Part shown: one piece after another, positions 42,900-50,870 of the stretch | Layout: every line of letters starts with the position of its first letter | Position numbering within the stretch: the first letter of the stretch is position 1 | NCBI GenBank assembly: GCA_003148945.1 | Contig: QGGY01000001.1 | Location: 682,001 to 746,000, forward strand | Direction of reading: 5' to 3' | DNA length: 64,000 nucleotides | From: Murimonas intestini | Lineage (GTDB): Bacteria > Bacillota > Clostridia > Lachnospirales > Lachnospiraceae | Position numbers and translations under genes: made by a program | Notes under the pieces: model-generated | What the model saw: the letters and a program-made list of their open reading frames with translations, nothing else | Databases searched by the model: none | What the model was told of the DNA's origin: nothing

Positions 42900-43358
42900 A
42901 TGATGCAGATGTTAAAAAAATATAAGTTAAGCTTTAATATTGAGGGATTACTGTTATTCCTAATTGTTATGATACCTAATTTTATTTGGTTTGCTATACC
43001 TGCGCCAAACGATATATTAAGGGTAAATTCAATTACAGAAACGTTTGATACAGTAGCTTCTGTGTGTCAAGTATTGATGATTTCCGCCTTATGTATTTTT
43101 AGAAACAGAGAAAGTAAAAAAATGTGCGGAACACCTTTTATTATCATTGTAGTAGGTTGCTGCTTACTGTATTTTACAAGTTGGATAGTTTATTATATTG
43201 GTATAGTAAATGCAATTGTTATTTTAGGATTGACTGTTTCACCATGTTTAGCTTTTTTGTTTTTTGCCGTTGATAGGAAGAATGGAATAGCAATTATTCC
43301 TATTTCGGTTTTTACGATTTGCCATTTGATATATGGAGTAGTCAATTTTATAATTTGA
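42900..43358 (+). CDS. Small integral membrane protein
   Basis: The roughly 150-residue protein has about five hydrophobic segments: LLLFLIVMIPNFIWFAIPAP, VASVCQVLMISALCIF, PFIIIVVGCCLLYFTSWIVY, YIGIVNAIVILGLTVSPCLA and IAIIPISVFTICHLIYGVVN. It starts at 42903 or 42909 (MLKKYKLSF), with GAGATGATG upstream. It is the typical size of single membrane genes in this region; no family recognised. The spacers at both ends belong to the dispersed family. Confidence 0.55.
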   Translation: MMQMLKKYKLSFNIEGLLLFLIVMIPNFIWFAIPAPNDILRVNSITETFDTVASVCQVLMISALCIFRNRESKKMCGTPFIIIVVGCCLLYFTSWIVYYIGIVNAIVILGLTVSPCLAFLFFAVDRKNGIAIIPISVFTICHLIYGVVNFII

Positions 43359-43400
43359 TAAATCCCAGTTTATCTGACACAATGATTAGAATTTGCGAAC
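43359..43400 (+). repeat. Dispersed intergenic element, member L
   Basis: GATAAATCCCAGTTTATCTG then ACACAATGATTAGAATTTGC. GATAAA and TTTATC pair. It is followed by a 51-codon frame (43402-43557) without ribosome binding site. Confidence 0.6.
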
Positions 43401-43401
43401 T

Positions 43402-43557
43402 TTGAGCAAGCAAGAATTTAAGCAGCGCTTTGGTTCATTAAGCTGTTACCATTTACGTCCTGATGGATTTTCTGAAAATGACCCACCGCATATGTGTGAA
43501 AAACTAACTTGTGAAGCAGTATCTTTCGCATACGAGTTTATAAGAAAACAGCCGTGA
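43402..43557 (+). pseudogene. Fragment of unknown gene
   Basis: The frame reads LSKQEFKQRFGSLSCYHLRP, DGFSENDPPHMCEKLTCEAV and SFAYEFIRKQP, then a stop. It has protein-like composition but no supported start and no family match. It directly follows a dispersed spacer and overlaps the terminator at 43547. Confidence 0.35.
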
Positions 43558-43576
43558 CATCATGTTACGGCTGTTA
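43547..43576. terminator. Bidirectional terminator
   Basis: AACAGCCGT and ACGGCTGTT form a perfect 9-bp stem around an 11-nt loop, between two convergent frames. Confidence 0.7.
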
Positions 43577-43580
43577 ATCA

Positions 43581-44040
43581 TCATAATAATATAAAAACAA
43601 TAAATAGAATAATCAATGCTATTAAAATTATAATCAAAAAAGAAAGAGCTACTAATTTCCCGATTCTTTTTGCCTGGGCACGCCCTTCTGCCTCTAAGTT
43701 ATCCAGAAACGCATTTAGCTCATCAAGTGTCTGCTGTCCAAATTCCTCTGCAATCCAGTTGGGATTGTATTTGCTGTTGTTTTTGTCGTAGTAATAGTTT
43801 ACAGAAATCTCAACAGAATTTTTTGTGAATTCTCCAGCATTATTATATTTTCTATAATCGTAGTAGACAGTAAAAAATGAAAGGACAGGAATCAATGAGG
43901 CAAAATCCTCTTTTATATGCAGAAAATAGATATCAAGATTTTCAATTACAGTAAGAGGTTTCGTAATCTGTGCTATCTGTGTATCTTCATCGTAAATGGA
44001 AACAATATTCTTTTTTCCCTCTATTCTTAAAAATGTACAT
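43581..44040 (-). pseudogene. C-terminal-anchored membrane protein of unknown family, probable frameshift near the start
   Basis: The minus-strand frame 43895-43581 encodes a soluble part (VYYDYRKYNNAGEFTKNSVE, NPNWIAEEFGQQTLDELNAF) and a C-terminal membrane anchor (LVALSFLIIILIALIILFIV). It begins only at a TTG. The frame stays open upstream: before it one reads KKNIVSIYDEDTQIAQITKP then LTVIENLDIYFLHIKEDFAS. An ATG at about 44030 would read MYIFKNRG in another frame, joined to KKNIVS by one extra A in a run of six A. A frameshift at the homopolymer (mutation or sequencing error) is likely. A TATAAT lies only 4 bp before that ATG, so the true start is uncertain. Confidence 0.5.
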
Positions 44041-44079
44041 ATATTATATCAGAGTTTTTCATGAAATCCAACTTAAGAC

Positions 44080-44221
44080 ATCTTCTAAAGTGGTGTATGA
44101 TGCAGTAGAAGAAATCATTCCTTTTATGATGGAAGTCCTTCCAGGGCCGAAAAAACGTCATGAAATCGAGATTGACCATAATTATTTACTTGAAGTTCTT
44201 CTTGAAACTGCGTATAATTGA
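44080..44221 (+). pseudogene. Fragment of unknown gene (C-terminal tail)
   Basis: The frame reads KTSSKVVYDAVEEIIPFMME, VLPGPKKRHEIEIDHNYLLE and VLLETAYN, then a stop. It looks like a real protein end but its upstream part overlaps the start of the opposite gene and has no ribosome binding site. The last bases contain the 15-bp direct repeat. Confidence 0.35.
44201..44215. repeat. 15-bp direct repeat CTTGAAACTGCGTAT, copy 1
   Basis: Identical to 44521-44535. The copies bracket about 305 bp without a gene. Confidence 0.8.
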
Positions 44222-44520
44222 ACAAGCATGCATCGTTATGCATATTGACTTCCACAGTAATAGCAACGGACTAAAATGCTACATACTGTGGGTTTTACAG
44301 TTAGCACGTTATAATTTAGAATGATGTGCTAAAACAAATAAAAGCACGCATTGCTTGCCCCAAATACAAATTTGGAGCATATAAGCTATAGTGTGTTGCG
44401 CGCATTGCAGGCTGTTGCAGCTTAATATCAAACAGTATCAAGCAGTTGCGGTTTAGAAGAAGTGTTGCAAAACAGGTAAAATCAAGTGTTTTCACTTCAG
44501 TTTTGGGTCATAGAAATCAG
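44222..44520. other. Gene-free stretch with three hairpins between direct repeats
   Basis: Stems: CCACAGTA (44252-44259) with TACTGTGG (44284-44291); TTAGCAC (44301-44307) with GTGCTAA (44326-44332); CCAAAT (44360-44365) with ATTTGG (44370-44375). Several GTTGC words follow. It may be a structured RNA or a recombination site; it matches nothing I know. Confidence 0.35.
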
Positions 44521-44535
44521 CTTGAAACTGCGTAT
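44521..44535. repeat. 15-bp direct repeat CTTGAAACTGCGTAT, copy 2
   Basis: Exact second copy, 320 bp after the first, just before the core gene block begins. Confidence 0.8.
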
Positions 44536-44618
44536 TAAAAGGGGATATTTGTATTGGATATGTCAACAGGATAATAAGTATATTATTGTGTAATATTAAC
44601 AAAATACAAGGAGAAACA

Positions 44619-46484
44619 ATGAGAAAACTAGCTTTAAGTGATGAGATATTACTAAAAATCGAAAAACCGGCCCGCTACATTGGGAATGAGGTGAATTCGG
44701 TAAATAAGGACGTAAATAAGGTGGATGTGCGGTTTGCCATGTGCTTCCCGGACGTGTACGAGATCGGCATGTCGCATCTGGGCATTCAGATTTTATATGA
44801 TATGCTGAATCAAAGAGAGGACACGTATTGTGAACGTGTCTACTCACCCTGGATAGATCTTGATAAAATCATGCGTGAGGAAAAGATTCCTCTGTTTACG
44901 CTGGAGTCACAGCGCCCAGTCAAAGAATGCGACTTTCTGGGGATCACGCTCCAATATGAAATGTGCTATACGAATATTCTTCAGGTACTGGAGCTGTCAC
45001 TGATCCCGCTTCTGGCTGCTGACAGGGATGAGGACTGTCCTGTAGTGATTGGAGGAGGCCCCTGCGCCTATAATCCTGAACCTCTTGCGGATTTTTTTGA
45101 CCTGTTTTATATAGGAGAAGGGGAGACAAGTTATTTTGCGCTGCTTGATCTTTATAAGGAAATGAAGGAGGCAGGACGCACAAGACGTGAATTTTTGGAG
45201 GCTGCGGCAGGTATACCGGGCATTTATGTGCCGTCCCTTTACCATGTGACATACAATGAAGACGGAACTATTAAGGAATTCGCACCAAATAAAGAAGGGA
45301 TTCCCGCCACTGTGGAAAAGCAGGTGGTCATGAATGTCACAGACACCTACTATCCAAGCGCGCCTGTAGTTCCCTATATTAAGGTCACCCAGGACAGGGT
45401 GGTGTTGGAAATCCAGAGGGGATGTATCCGCGGGTGCAGGTTCTGCCAGGCAGGTATGCTTTACCGTCCCACAAGGGAACGGGATATTGATATGCTGAAA
45501 AAATATGCATATGAGATGCTGAAGAATACAGGACATGAGGAAATCTCCTTAAGCTCCTTAAGTTCCAGCGATTATTCCAAGTTAGAAGAGCTGGTCACAT
45601 ATCTGATTGATGAGTTTGGGCAGAAGGGAGTAAATATATCCCTGCCGTCCTTAAGGATCGACGCCTTTTCTCTGGATGTCATGAGCAAGGTACAGGATGT
45701 AAGAAAAAGCAGCCTGACTTTTGCGCCTGAGGCAGGCTCCCAGAGGATGAGAAATGTAATTAATAAAGGGCTGACCGAGGAAGATATCTTAAGCGGGGCC
45801 TTCCAGGCATTTAAGGGCGGCTGGAACAAGGTCAAGCTTTATTTCATGCTGGGGCTTCCAGGCGAGACGGAAGAGGATATCAGGGATATAGCACGGCTGG
45901 CTGATAAGATAGCCAGATCATATTATGAGATTCCCAAGGAGGAGAGGAACGGCAAATGCCAGATCACTGTCAGCACGTCCTTCTTCGTCCCCAAGCCTTT
46001 CACGCCTTTCCAGTGGGTAAGGATGAACACAATGGAGGAATTCCTGGAAAAAGCCCGCATAGTGAACCGGGAAGTAAAAGACCAGTTAAACCGCAAGAGC
46101 ATTAAATACAACTGGCACGAGGCTGAGGTGACCATACTTGAGGGACTTCTGGCAAGAGGAGACAGGCGTGTGGGAAAGGCGATCCTTAAAGCATATGAAA
46201 ATGGGGCGCTTTATGATGCCTGGTCTGAGACCTTCCATTTTGAATACTGGACTTCCGCTTTTGAAGAGACAGGAGTTGATCTGGCTTTCTATACAGACAG
46301 AGAGCGGTCAGCAGATGAGATCCTGCCATGGGATTTTATATCTATCGGTGTAACGAAGCAATTCCTTCTCAGGGAATGGGAACGTTCTAAATCAGAAGAA
46401 GTGACGAAAAACTGCAGGGCCGGCTGTTCTGGCTGCGGTGCTGCTGTTTATAAAGGAGGTGTCTGCCTTGAAGATAAGAATTAA
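44619..46484 (+). CDS. TIGR03960 family B12-binding/radical SAM protein
   Basis: The 621-residue protein has an N-terminal cobalamin-binding-like domain (VDVRFAMCFPDVYEIGMSHL, YCERVYSPWIDLDKIMREEK, PVVIGGGPCAYNPEPLADFF) and a radical SAM domain. The cluster motif is GCIRGCRFCQAG (C-x-x-x-C-x-x-C), followed by LSLSSSDYSKL-type text LSSLSSSDYSKLEELVTYLI, SLPSLRIDAF and LTFAPEAGSQRMRN. A C-terminal cysteine cluster (CRAGCSGCG) ends the protein. It is typically paired with the DUF2344 protein encoded next, with which it overlaps by 17 bp. The natural reaction is not established. AGGAG precedes the ATG at 44619; the open frame from 44586 is not needed. Confidence 0.9.
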   Translation: MRKLALSDEILLKIEKPARYIGNEVNSVNKDVNKVDVRFAMCFPDVYEIGMSHLGIQILYDMLNQREDTYCERVYSPWIDLDKIMREEKIPLFTLESQRPVKECDFLGITLQYEMCYTNILQVLELSLIPLLAADRDEDCPVVIGGGPCAYNPEPLADFFDLFYIGEGETSYFALLDLYKEMKEAGRTRREFLEAAAGIPGIYVPSLYHVTYNEDGTIKEFAPNKEGIPATVEKQVVMNVTDTYYPSAPVVPYIKVTQDRVVLEIQRGCIRGCRFCQAGMLYRPTRERDIDMLKKYAYEMLKNTGHEEISLSSLSSSDYSKLEELVTYLIDEFGQKGVNISLPSLRIDAFSLDVMSKVQDVRKSSLTFAPEAGSQRMRNVINKGLTEEDILSGAFQAFKGGWNKVKLYFMLGLPGETEEDIRDIARLADKIARSYYEIPKEERNGKCQITVSTSFFVPKPFTPFQWVRMNTMEEFLEKARIVNREVKDQLNRKSIKYNWHEAEVTILEGLLARGDRRVGKAILKAYENGALYDAWSETFHFEYWTSAFEETGVDLAFYTDRERSADEILPWDFISIGVTKQFLLREWERSKSEEVTKNCRAGCSGCGAAVYKGGVCLEDKN

Positions 46485-47208
46485 ATTTTCCAAGCAGGGT
46501 GTCATGAAATTTATCGGGCACCTGGATATCATGCGTTATTTTCAGAAAGCAATCCGAAGGGCCGATATAGATATCGTCTACTCAGAGGGCTTCAGCCCAC
46601 ATATGATCATGTCGTTTGCAGCCCCCCTGGGTGTTGGACTGACAAGTAATGGGGAATATATGGATATTGAGGTAAAAGGCAGCCTCTCTTCCAGGGAGGC
46701 CATCGCCCGCTTAAATGCGGTTATGGCTGATGGGATAGAGATCCTCAGCTGGCGCCAGGTACCTGAAGGAAAGGCTGGAAAAGCCATGTCACTTGTAGCG
46801 GCAGCAGACTATACTGTGACTGTCCCAAGGGGGATATTTCCCGAAAATATGGAGAAGGACGCATCAGAAATGCTTGAGTCCTTTATGGGGCAGAAAGAGA
46901 TCACAATTATAAAAAAATCAAAGAAGTCAGAAAAAGAAGCAGACATTAAGCCTATGATCTACCGCTTTGAACTGCTGCCTGAGGATAAGGGGAGAGAAGA
47001 GGGCTTACAATTTAAAATGCAGCTTGCCACAGGCAGCTCTGCTAATTTAAAGCCGGAGCTTGTCATGGAAGCCTTTGCAGCATTCGCCCGCTTTGAACTC
47101 CCGCCCTTTGCAATCCGCGTAAACAGAGATGAAGTCTATGCTGACACAGGTGCAGAAGGGTGCAGGAATCTTGTCTCTCTGGAAGAACTGGGGGATGAAG
47201 TTGGCTGA
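46468..47208 (+). CDS. TIGR03936 family radical SAM-associated protein (DUF2344)
   Basis: The 246-residue protein has the DUF2344 start KIRIKFSKQGVMKFIGHLDI then MRYFQKAIRRADIDIVYSEG and FSPHMIMSFAAPLGVGLTSN, the conserved first half. It partners the radical SAM protein upstream. I start at the TTG at 46468 because AAAGGAGGTG is at the right distance; the frame starting at 46438 would place the start inside the neighbour without a ribosome binding site. It overlaps the RNase G gene, whose ATG at 47195 precedes its stop by 11 bases. The function is unknown. Confidence 0.9.
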   Translation: MKIRIKFSKQGVMKFIGHLDIMRYFQKAIRRADIDIVYSEGFSPHMIMSFAAPLGVGLTSNGEYMDIEVKGSLSSREAIARLNAVMADGIEILSWRQVPEGKAGKAMSLVAAADYTVTVPRGIFPENMEKDASEMLESFMGQKEITIIKKSKKSEKEADIKPMIYRFELLPEDKGREEGLQFKMQLATGSSANLKPELVMEAFAAFARFELPPFAIRVNRDEVYADTGAEGCRNLVSLEELGDEVG

Positions 47209-48415
47209 GAATACTGTAACAGAGAAATTATTGATCACAAAACTGGAAGGGAATATTGTGACTGCACTTATGCGCGGCGGGCAGGTCATCGAATTCCGCT
47301 GTGAACCTGTAAAGGATAACAGACTTCTCGGAAACATCTATGTGGGACGGGTGAGGGACGTAGTTAAAAACATCCAGGCGGCGTTTATTGAGATAGGGAA
47401 AGGAATGCCCTGTTATTATTCCCTGGATGAAAATAAGACACCTTTATATACAAAAAAATCTGCGGCCAAAACCCTGGCGCAGGGAGATGAGCTGCTGGTG
47501 CAGGTGAGCCGGGAGAGCAGTAAATCCAAGGCCCCATCTGTATCCTCCTGTCTTAATTTTACTGGAAAATACCTTGTGCTTACCAGCGGGAATACAAGGG
47601 TCGGCTTTTCACAGAAACTGACGCCCCTGGAAAAGAAAAGGCTGCGTGAATGGATAGAGCCATACAGAAATGAGCAGTATGGCATAGTAGTCCGCACAAA
47701 TGCCAGGAATGCAGGGCAGGCAGAGCTGGAACAGGAGCTGGAAGCTCTTTTGGGTGAGTACCGCAGGGTTACGGAAACAGCGCCCCACAGGACATGTTTT
47801 TCCCTTGTCTATGAGACGCCCAGGGACTATCTGACAGCTCTCAGGGATACTTACACCTCAGGCCTGGAGAGCATTGTTACAGATGACAGGGAACTGTATG
47901 CTTCAGTTAAAGAATATCTGAGCGTCCACCAGCCCGGGGATCTGCCGCTCCTTAAGTTTTACGAGGATGGCCTGCTGCCTCTGAATAAACTGTACAGCCT
48001 GGAAAAATCGTTAAAAGAAGCGCTTGCGCAGAAGGTATGGTTAAAATCAGGCGCCTACCTGGTCATACAGCCCACGGAGGCGCTGACGGTTATCGATGTA
48101 AATACAGGCAAATGTACACAGGGAAAATATCAGCAGGAAACTTTCCTTAAGATCAATCTGGAAGCCTGCAGGGAGATTGCAAGACAGCTGCGCCTCAGAA
48201 ATGTTTCCGGCATCATTATTGTTGATTTTATAAATATGGAGGAAAAAGATTACCAGGGGCAGCTGCTTAAAGAATTTGAGCGTTTCCTGAAACAGGATCC
48301 TGTAAAATCGACACTGGTTGACATTACTCCCCTGGGGCTTGTAGAAGTGACCAGGAAAAAAGTGCGCAAACCGCTGTCAGAACAGTTTAGCCAGAGCCAT
48401 TCGGCGACAATCTGA
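47195..48415 (+). CDS. rng: Ribonuclease E/G family protein
   Basis: The 406-residue protein fits RNase G, including the S1-like N-terminal domain (NRLLGNIYVGRVRDVVKNIQ, AAFIEIGKGMPCYYSL) and the catalytic DNase I-like core with VIDVNTGKC (metal-binding Asp), LNLEACREIARQLRLRNVSG-type text INLEACREIARQLRLRNVSG and IIIVDFINM. The C-terminal end STLVDITPLGLVEVTRKKVR is family-typical. It degrades or matures RNA in the cytoplasm. Clostridia have this shorter form without the long E. coli scaffold. The frame opens at 47129, but conserved sequence begins at 47195 or 47201. In this order (radical SAM, DUF2344, RNase G) it is a conserved clostridial block before L21. Confidence 0.9.
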   Translation: MKLAENTVTEKLLITKLEGNIVTALMRGGQVIEFRCEPVKDNRLLGNIYVGRVRDVVKNIQAAFIEIGKGMPCYYSLDENKTPLYTKKSAAKTLAQGDELLVQVSRESSKSKAPSVSSCLNFTGKYLVLTSGNTRVGFSQKLTPLEKKRLREWIEPYRNEQYGIVVRTNARNAGQAELEQELEALLGEYRRVTETAPHRTCFSLVYETPRDYLTALRDTYTSGLESIVTDDRELYASVKEYLSVHQPGDLPLLKFYEDGLLPLNKLYSLEKSLKEALAQKVWLKSGAYLVIQPTEALTVIDVNTGKCTQGKYQQETFLKINLEACREIARQLRLRNVSGIIIVDFINMEEKDYQGQLLKEFERFLKQDPVKSTLVDITPLGLVEVTRKKVRKPLSEQFSQSHSATI

Positions 48416-48461
48416 CAGAGACAGACGCCTCTGACTAATATTATGAAAGAAGTGAGTGAAT

Positions 48462-49298
48462 ATGCTGAAGACAGATCTGCACCTGCACAGCCGGTTTTCA
48501 GACGGAAGCTATTCTCCGGAAGAAGCAGCGGTGCAAAGCGTGTCTGCAGGCCTGGATATTATTGCCCTGACGGATCACTTCCTGCCTCCCGATGAGGCGC
48601 TGCTGGGATCTCTGGAGAGAAAATACAGCATCACCATTCTGGGCGGGATAGAGTGCGGGACTAAAGATTCTGATACAAATCTTTCCGCGCATATCCTGGG
48701 TTACGGCATCCGTGATTATGGACCTGTCATGGAGCTCATGCAGCCTGTGCTGGACAGTGTAAACAGAAACAGTTTAAAGCAGCTGGCATTGCTTCAGGAG
48801 ATGGGATATCCTGTCACGGAAGAGGAGGCCAGGAAAGAGTGCAGCGGACCGGCGCTCTACAGGCAGCATATTAATTATGTGTTGTTTAAGAAGGGGATAA
48901 TCCCTGACATGTTTGGCACATGGATGAAAAGCATGTACAAAAATAACGGCCCGTTGGAAATGGCCTATGATTTCCCTGAACCCGTTCCTGTAATAAAAGC
49001 AATCACAGAGGGAGGCGGGATACCCGTCCTGGCACATCCAGGGCAGCAGCAGAATTATTGTCTTATTCCTGAATTTGTCAAAGCCGGGATAAAAGGGATC
49101 GAACTCGTACATCCCTCTAATACGCCGGAGGATATGAACTATATAAAGCTGTATGCAGAAGAAAACGGGCTTTTTGTGACAGGCGGAAGCGACTGCCATG
49201 GGGTGCTCTCCTCAAGCGGAGGTCAGATTGGGGATTATAATATGATATATGAGGACATTTCTTTTTTTCCTCTTAACACTATTTTGAAAAGGAGATAA
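48462..49298 (+). CDS. PHP domain-containing protein
   Basis: The 278-residue protein has the PHP fold. It begins KTDLHLHSRFSDGSYSPEEA (H-x-H motif), then DIIALTDHF (D-H), GGIECGT (Glu), VLAHPGQ (His) and, near the end, GSDCHGV (D-x-H). These residues bind three metals for phosphoesterase activity, as in RNase AM/TrpH-type enzymes. The specific substrate (5'-nucleotide or 3',5'-bisphosphate) is not settled. GAAAGTGAGTGA precedes the ATG at 48462. Its location between RNase G and L21 fits RNA metabolism. Confidence 0.85.
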   Translation: MLKTDLHLHSRFSDGSYSPEEAAVQSVSAGLDIIALTDHFLPPDEALLGSLERKYSITILGGIECGTKDSDTNLSAHILGYGIRDYGPVMELMQPVLDSVNRNSLKQLALLQEMGYPVTEEEARKECSGPALYRQHINYVLFKKGIIPDMFGTWMKSMYKNNGPLEMAYDFPEPVPVIKAITEGGGIPVLAHPGQQQNYCLIPEFVKAGIKGIELVHPSNTPEDMNYIKLYAEENGLFVTGGSDCHGVLSSSGGQIGDYNMIYEDISFFPLNTILKRR

Positions 49299-49303
49299 AT
49301 ATT

Positions 49304-49669
49304 ATGATACATTTTGCACATTTTAATTTTAACGTACTTGATCTGCAGAGATCTCTGGACTTCTATGACAAGGCTCTGGGGCTTAAGCCTGTCAAAGAGA
49401 GCACAGCGGCAGACGGTTCCTTTAAGCTTGTCTTTCTGGGGGACGGCATGACTGATTTTGTGCTTGAACTTACATACCTCACTGACAGGAAAGAGGCTTA
49501 TGACCTGGGAGAAGGAGAATTCCACCTTGCTTTTGAGACAGACGAATATGAGAAGTTCCACCAGAGGCATAAAGAGATGGGATGCATCTGTTTTGAGAAC
49601 GAGGGGATGGGAATTTACTTCATTGAAGACCCGGACGGCTACTGGATAGAAATTGTGCCTGCCAGGTAA
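49304..49669 (+). CDS. VOC-family protein (lactoylglutathione lyase-like)
   Basis: The 121-residue protein has the vicinal oxygen chelate fold with two beta-alpha-beta repeats: FAHFNFNVLDLQRSLDFYDK, ALGLKPVKES, then LELTYLTDRKEAYDLGEGEF, HLAFETDEYEKFHQRHKEMG and YFIEDPDGYWIEIV. Metal ligands His2-like (H in FAHFN), Glu in LELTY, His in HLAF and Glu in IEIV are visible, as in glyoxalase I. GGAGATAAATATT precedes the ATG, 6 bp after the PHP gene. Substrate not certain. Confidence 0.85.
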   Translation: MIHFAHFNFNVLDLQRSLDFYDKALGLKPVKESTAADGSFKLVFLGDGMTDFVLELTYLTDRKEAYDLGEGEFHLAFETDEYEKFHQRHKEMGCICFENEGMGIYFIEDPDGYWIEIVPAR

Positions 49670-49687
49670 AAAAATGTATAAAAATGG

Positions 49688-49716
49688 TTGACGATAATAA
49701 AAAAATATGCTAGTAT
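49688..49716 (+). promoter_or_regulatory. Promoter of the L21 operon
   Basis: TTGACG and TAGTAT are separated by 17 bp, with TG one base before the -10 (TGCTAGTAT). Confidence 0.75.
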
Positions 49717-49721
49717 ACATA

Positions 49722-49814
49722 AGTATGCCGCTCAAAGAGGTTTAAGTGTCATGTTTGTCTTTATGACGGATATGTCTGCCGTATTTGGCGAGTAATGATA
49801 ATAGGAGGTGCCAT
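49722..49814 (+). ncRNA. Ribosomal protein L21 leader
   Basis: The 5' region of rplU in Firmicutes carries the autoregulatory L21 leader (Rfam L21_leader). Here it runs GTATGCCGCTCAAAGAGGTT, AAGTGTCATGTTTGTCTTTA, then TGACGGATATGTCTGCCGTA and TTTGGCGAG, including the paired TGACGGATATGTCTGCCGTA region. Identity follows from position and sequence pattern. Confidence 0.7.
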
Positions 49815-50120
49815 ATGTACGCAATTATTGCAACAGGTGGTAAACAGTACAAAGTAGCCGAAGGCGATATCATTAACGTAGAAAAGCTTGGTGTAGAAGC
49901 AGGAGAAACCGTTACATTTGATAACGTTCTCGCAGTAAGCAATGACGGTTTAAAGGTCGGAGCTGACGTAGCAGATGCAACTGTAACCGCTAGCGTTGTT
50001 AAAAACGCTAAAGCAAAAAAAGTGATTGTCTATAAGTATAAGAGAAAAACTGGATATCACAAGAAAAACGGTCACAGACAGCAGTACACACAGGTTAAGA
50101 TTGATAAAATCAACGCTTAA
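49815..50120 (+). CDS. rplU: 50S ribosomal protein L21
   Basis: The 101-residue protein begins [20 protein letters not shown] and ends [20 protein letters not shown] then [14 protein letters not shown], typical of bacterial L21, which binds 23S rRNA. AGGAGGTG precedes the ATG at 49815. First gene of the L21-Prp-L27 operon, with an L21 leader upstream. The open frame starts earlier at 49785 but only the later ATG is conserved. Confidence 0.97.
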   Translation: MYAIIATGGKQYKVAEGDIINVEKLGVEAGETVTFDNVLAVSNDGLKVGADVADATVTASVVKNAKAKKVIVYKYKRKTGYHKKNGHRQQYTQVKIDKINA

Positions 50121-50126
50121 TTGTCT

Positions 50127-50450
50127 ATGATTACAATAACAGTATATAAAAATGAGGATCAGCAGTATGAAGGGTTTCTGTCAGAAGGCCATGCAGGATA
50201 TGGCACGGAAGGCAGTGATATCATCTGTGCGGCAGTGTCTGTACTGACAGTCAATGCCATTAATTCCATTGAGAAGTTTACAGCTGACAGGTTTGCCGTA
50301 AGGCAGGACGACGGGCTCTTAGAGCTTGTGCTGGAAGGCGTGATATCGAAGGAAACATCTCTTTTACTGGATTCCATGGTACTGGGACTTATGGACATAC
50401 AAAAAAATTACGGGAATGAATATATCAAACTGATATTCGAGGAGGTGTAA
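50127..50450 (+). CDS. prp: Ribosomal-processing cysteine protease Prp
   Basis: The 107-residue protein is the protease that removes the N-terminal extension of L27. It has the catalytic His in [11 protein letters not shown] (residue 22) and Cys in [10 protein letters not shown] (residue 34), both spaced as in Staphylococcus aureus Prp. It lies between L21 and L27, as in most Firmicutes, with L27 carrying the matching N-terminal extension. I start at ATG 50127 ([17 protein letters not shown]); a TTG at 50121 is also in frame. Confidence 0.92.
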   Translation: MITITVYKNEDQQYEGFLSEGHAGYGTEGSDIICAAVSVLTVNAINSIEKFTADRFAVRQDDGLLELVLEGVISKETSLLLDSMVLGLMDIQKNYGNEYIKLIFEEV

Positions 50451-50452
50451 CT

Positions 50453-50740
50453 ATGTTAACTATGAACCTTCAGATTTTCGCTCATAAAAAGGGAGTCGGT
50501 TCTACAAAGAACGGCAGAGACTCTGAGTCTAAGAGACTTGGTGCGAAAAGAGCAGACGGACAGTTCGCTAAAGCTGGTAACATTATTTACAGACAGCGTG
50601 GAACAAAGATTCATCCGGGCGTGAACGTTGGCCGCGGCGGAGATGACACTTTATTCGCATTAGTAGACGGTGTCGTAAGATTCGAGAGAAAAGGAAGAGA
50701 CAAGAAACAGGTTTCTGTCGTTCCGGTTTCAGCAGAATAA
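50453..50740 (+). CDS. rpmA: 50S ribosomal protein L27 with cleavable N-terminal extension
   Basis: The 95-residue protein starts [20 protein letters not shown], and the sequence from HKKG matches mature L27. The prefix N-L-Q-I-F-A is the Firmicute Prp recognition site (N-L-Q-F-F-A), with Ile replacing the usual first Phe. Prp cleavage exposes the mature N-terminus near the peptidyl-transferase centre. GAGGAGGTG precedes the ATG at 50453. Ends in SVVPVSAE and a terminator follows. Confidence 0.96.
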   Translation: MLTMNLQIFAHKKGVGSTKNGRDSESKRLGAKRADGQFAKAGNIIYRQRGTKIHPGVNVGRGGDDTLFALVDGVVRFERKGRDKKQVSVVPVSAE

Positions 50741-50750
50741 TAATGATTGT

Positions 50751-50783
50751 GGCTTCAAATCGAATGGTTTGAAGCCATTTTTA
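50751..50783 (+). terminator. Rho-independent terminator
   Basis: GGCTTCAAA and TTTGAAGCC form a 9-bp stem around an 8-nt loop, followed by ATTTTTA. It ends the L21-L27 operon. Confidence 0.85.
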
Positions 50784-50870
50784 TATCTTGAAAACAAGCC
50801 CCTTGCGCATTGACGGGGCATGCGATAAAATAGACGTTGGAAAGAATATAACAGATAAGAAGGTGAGAAT

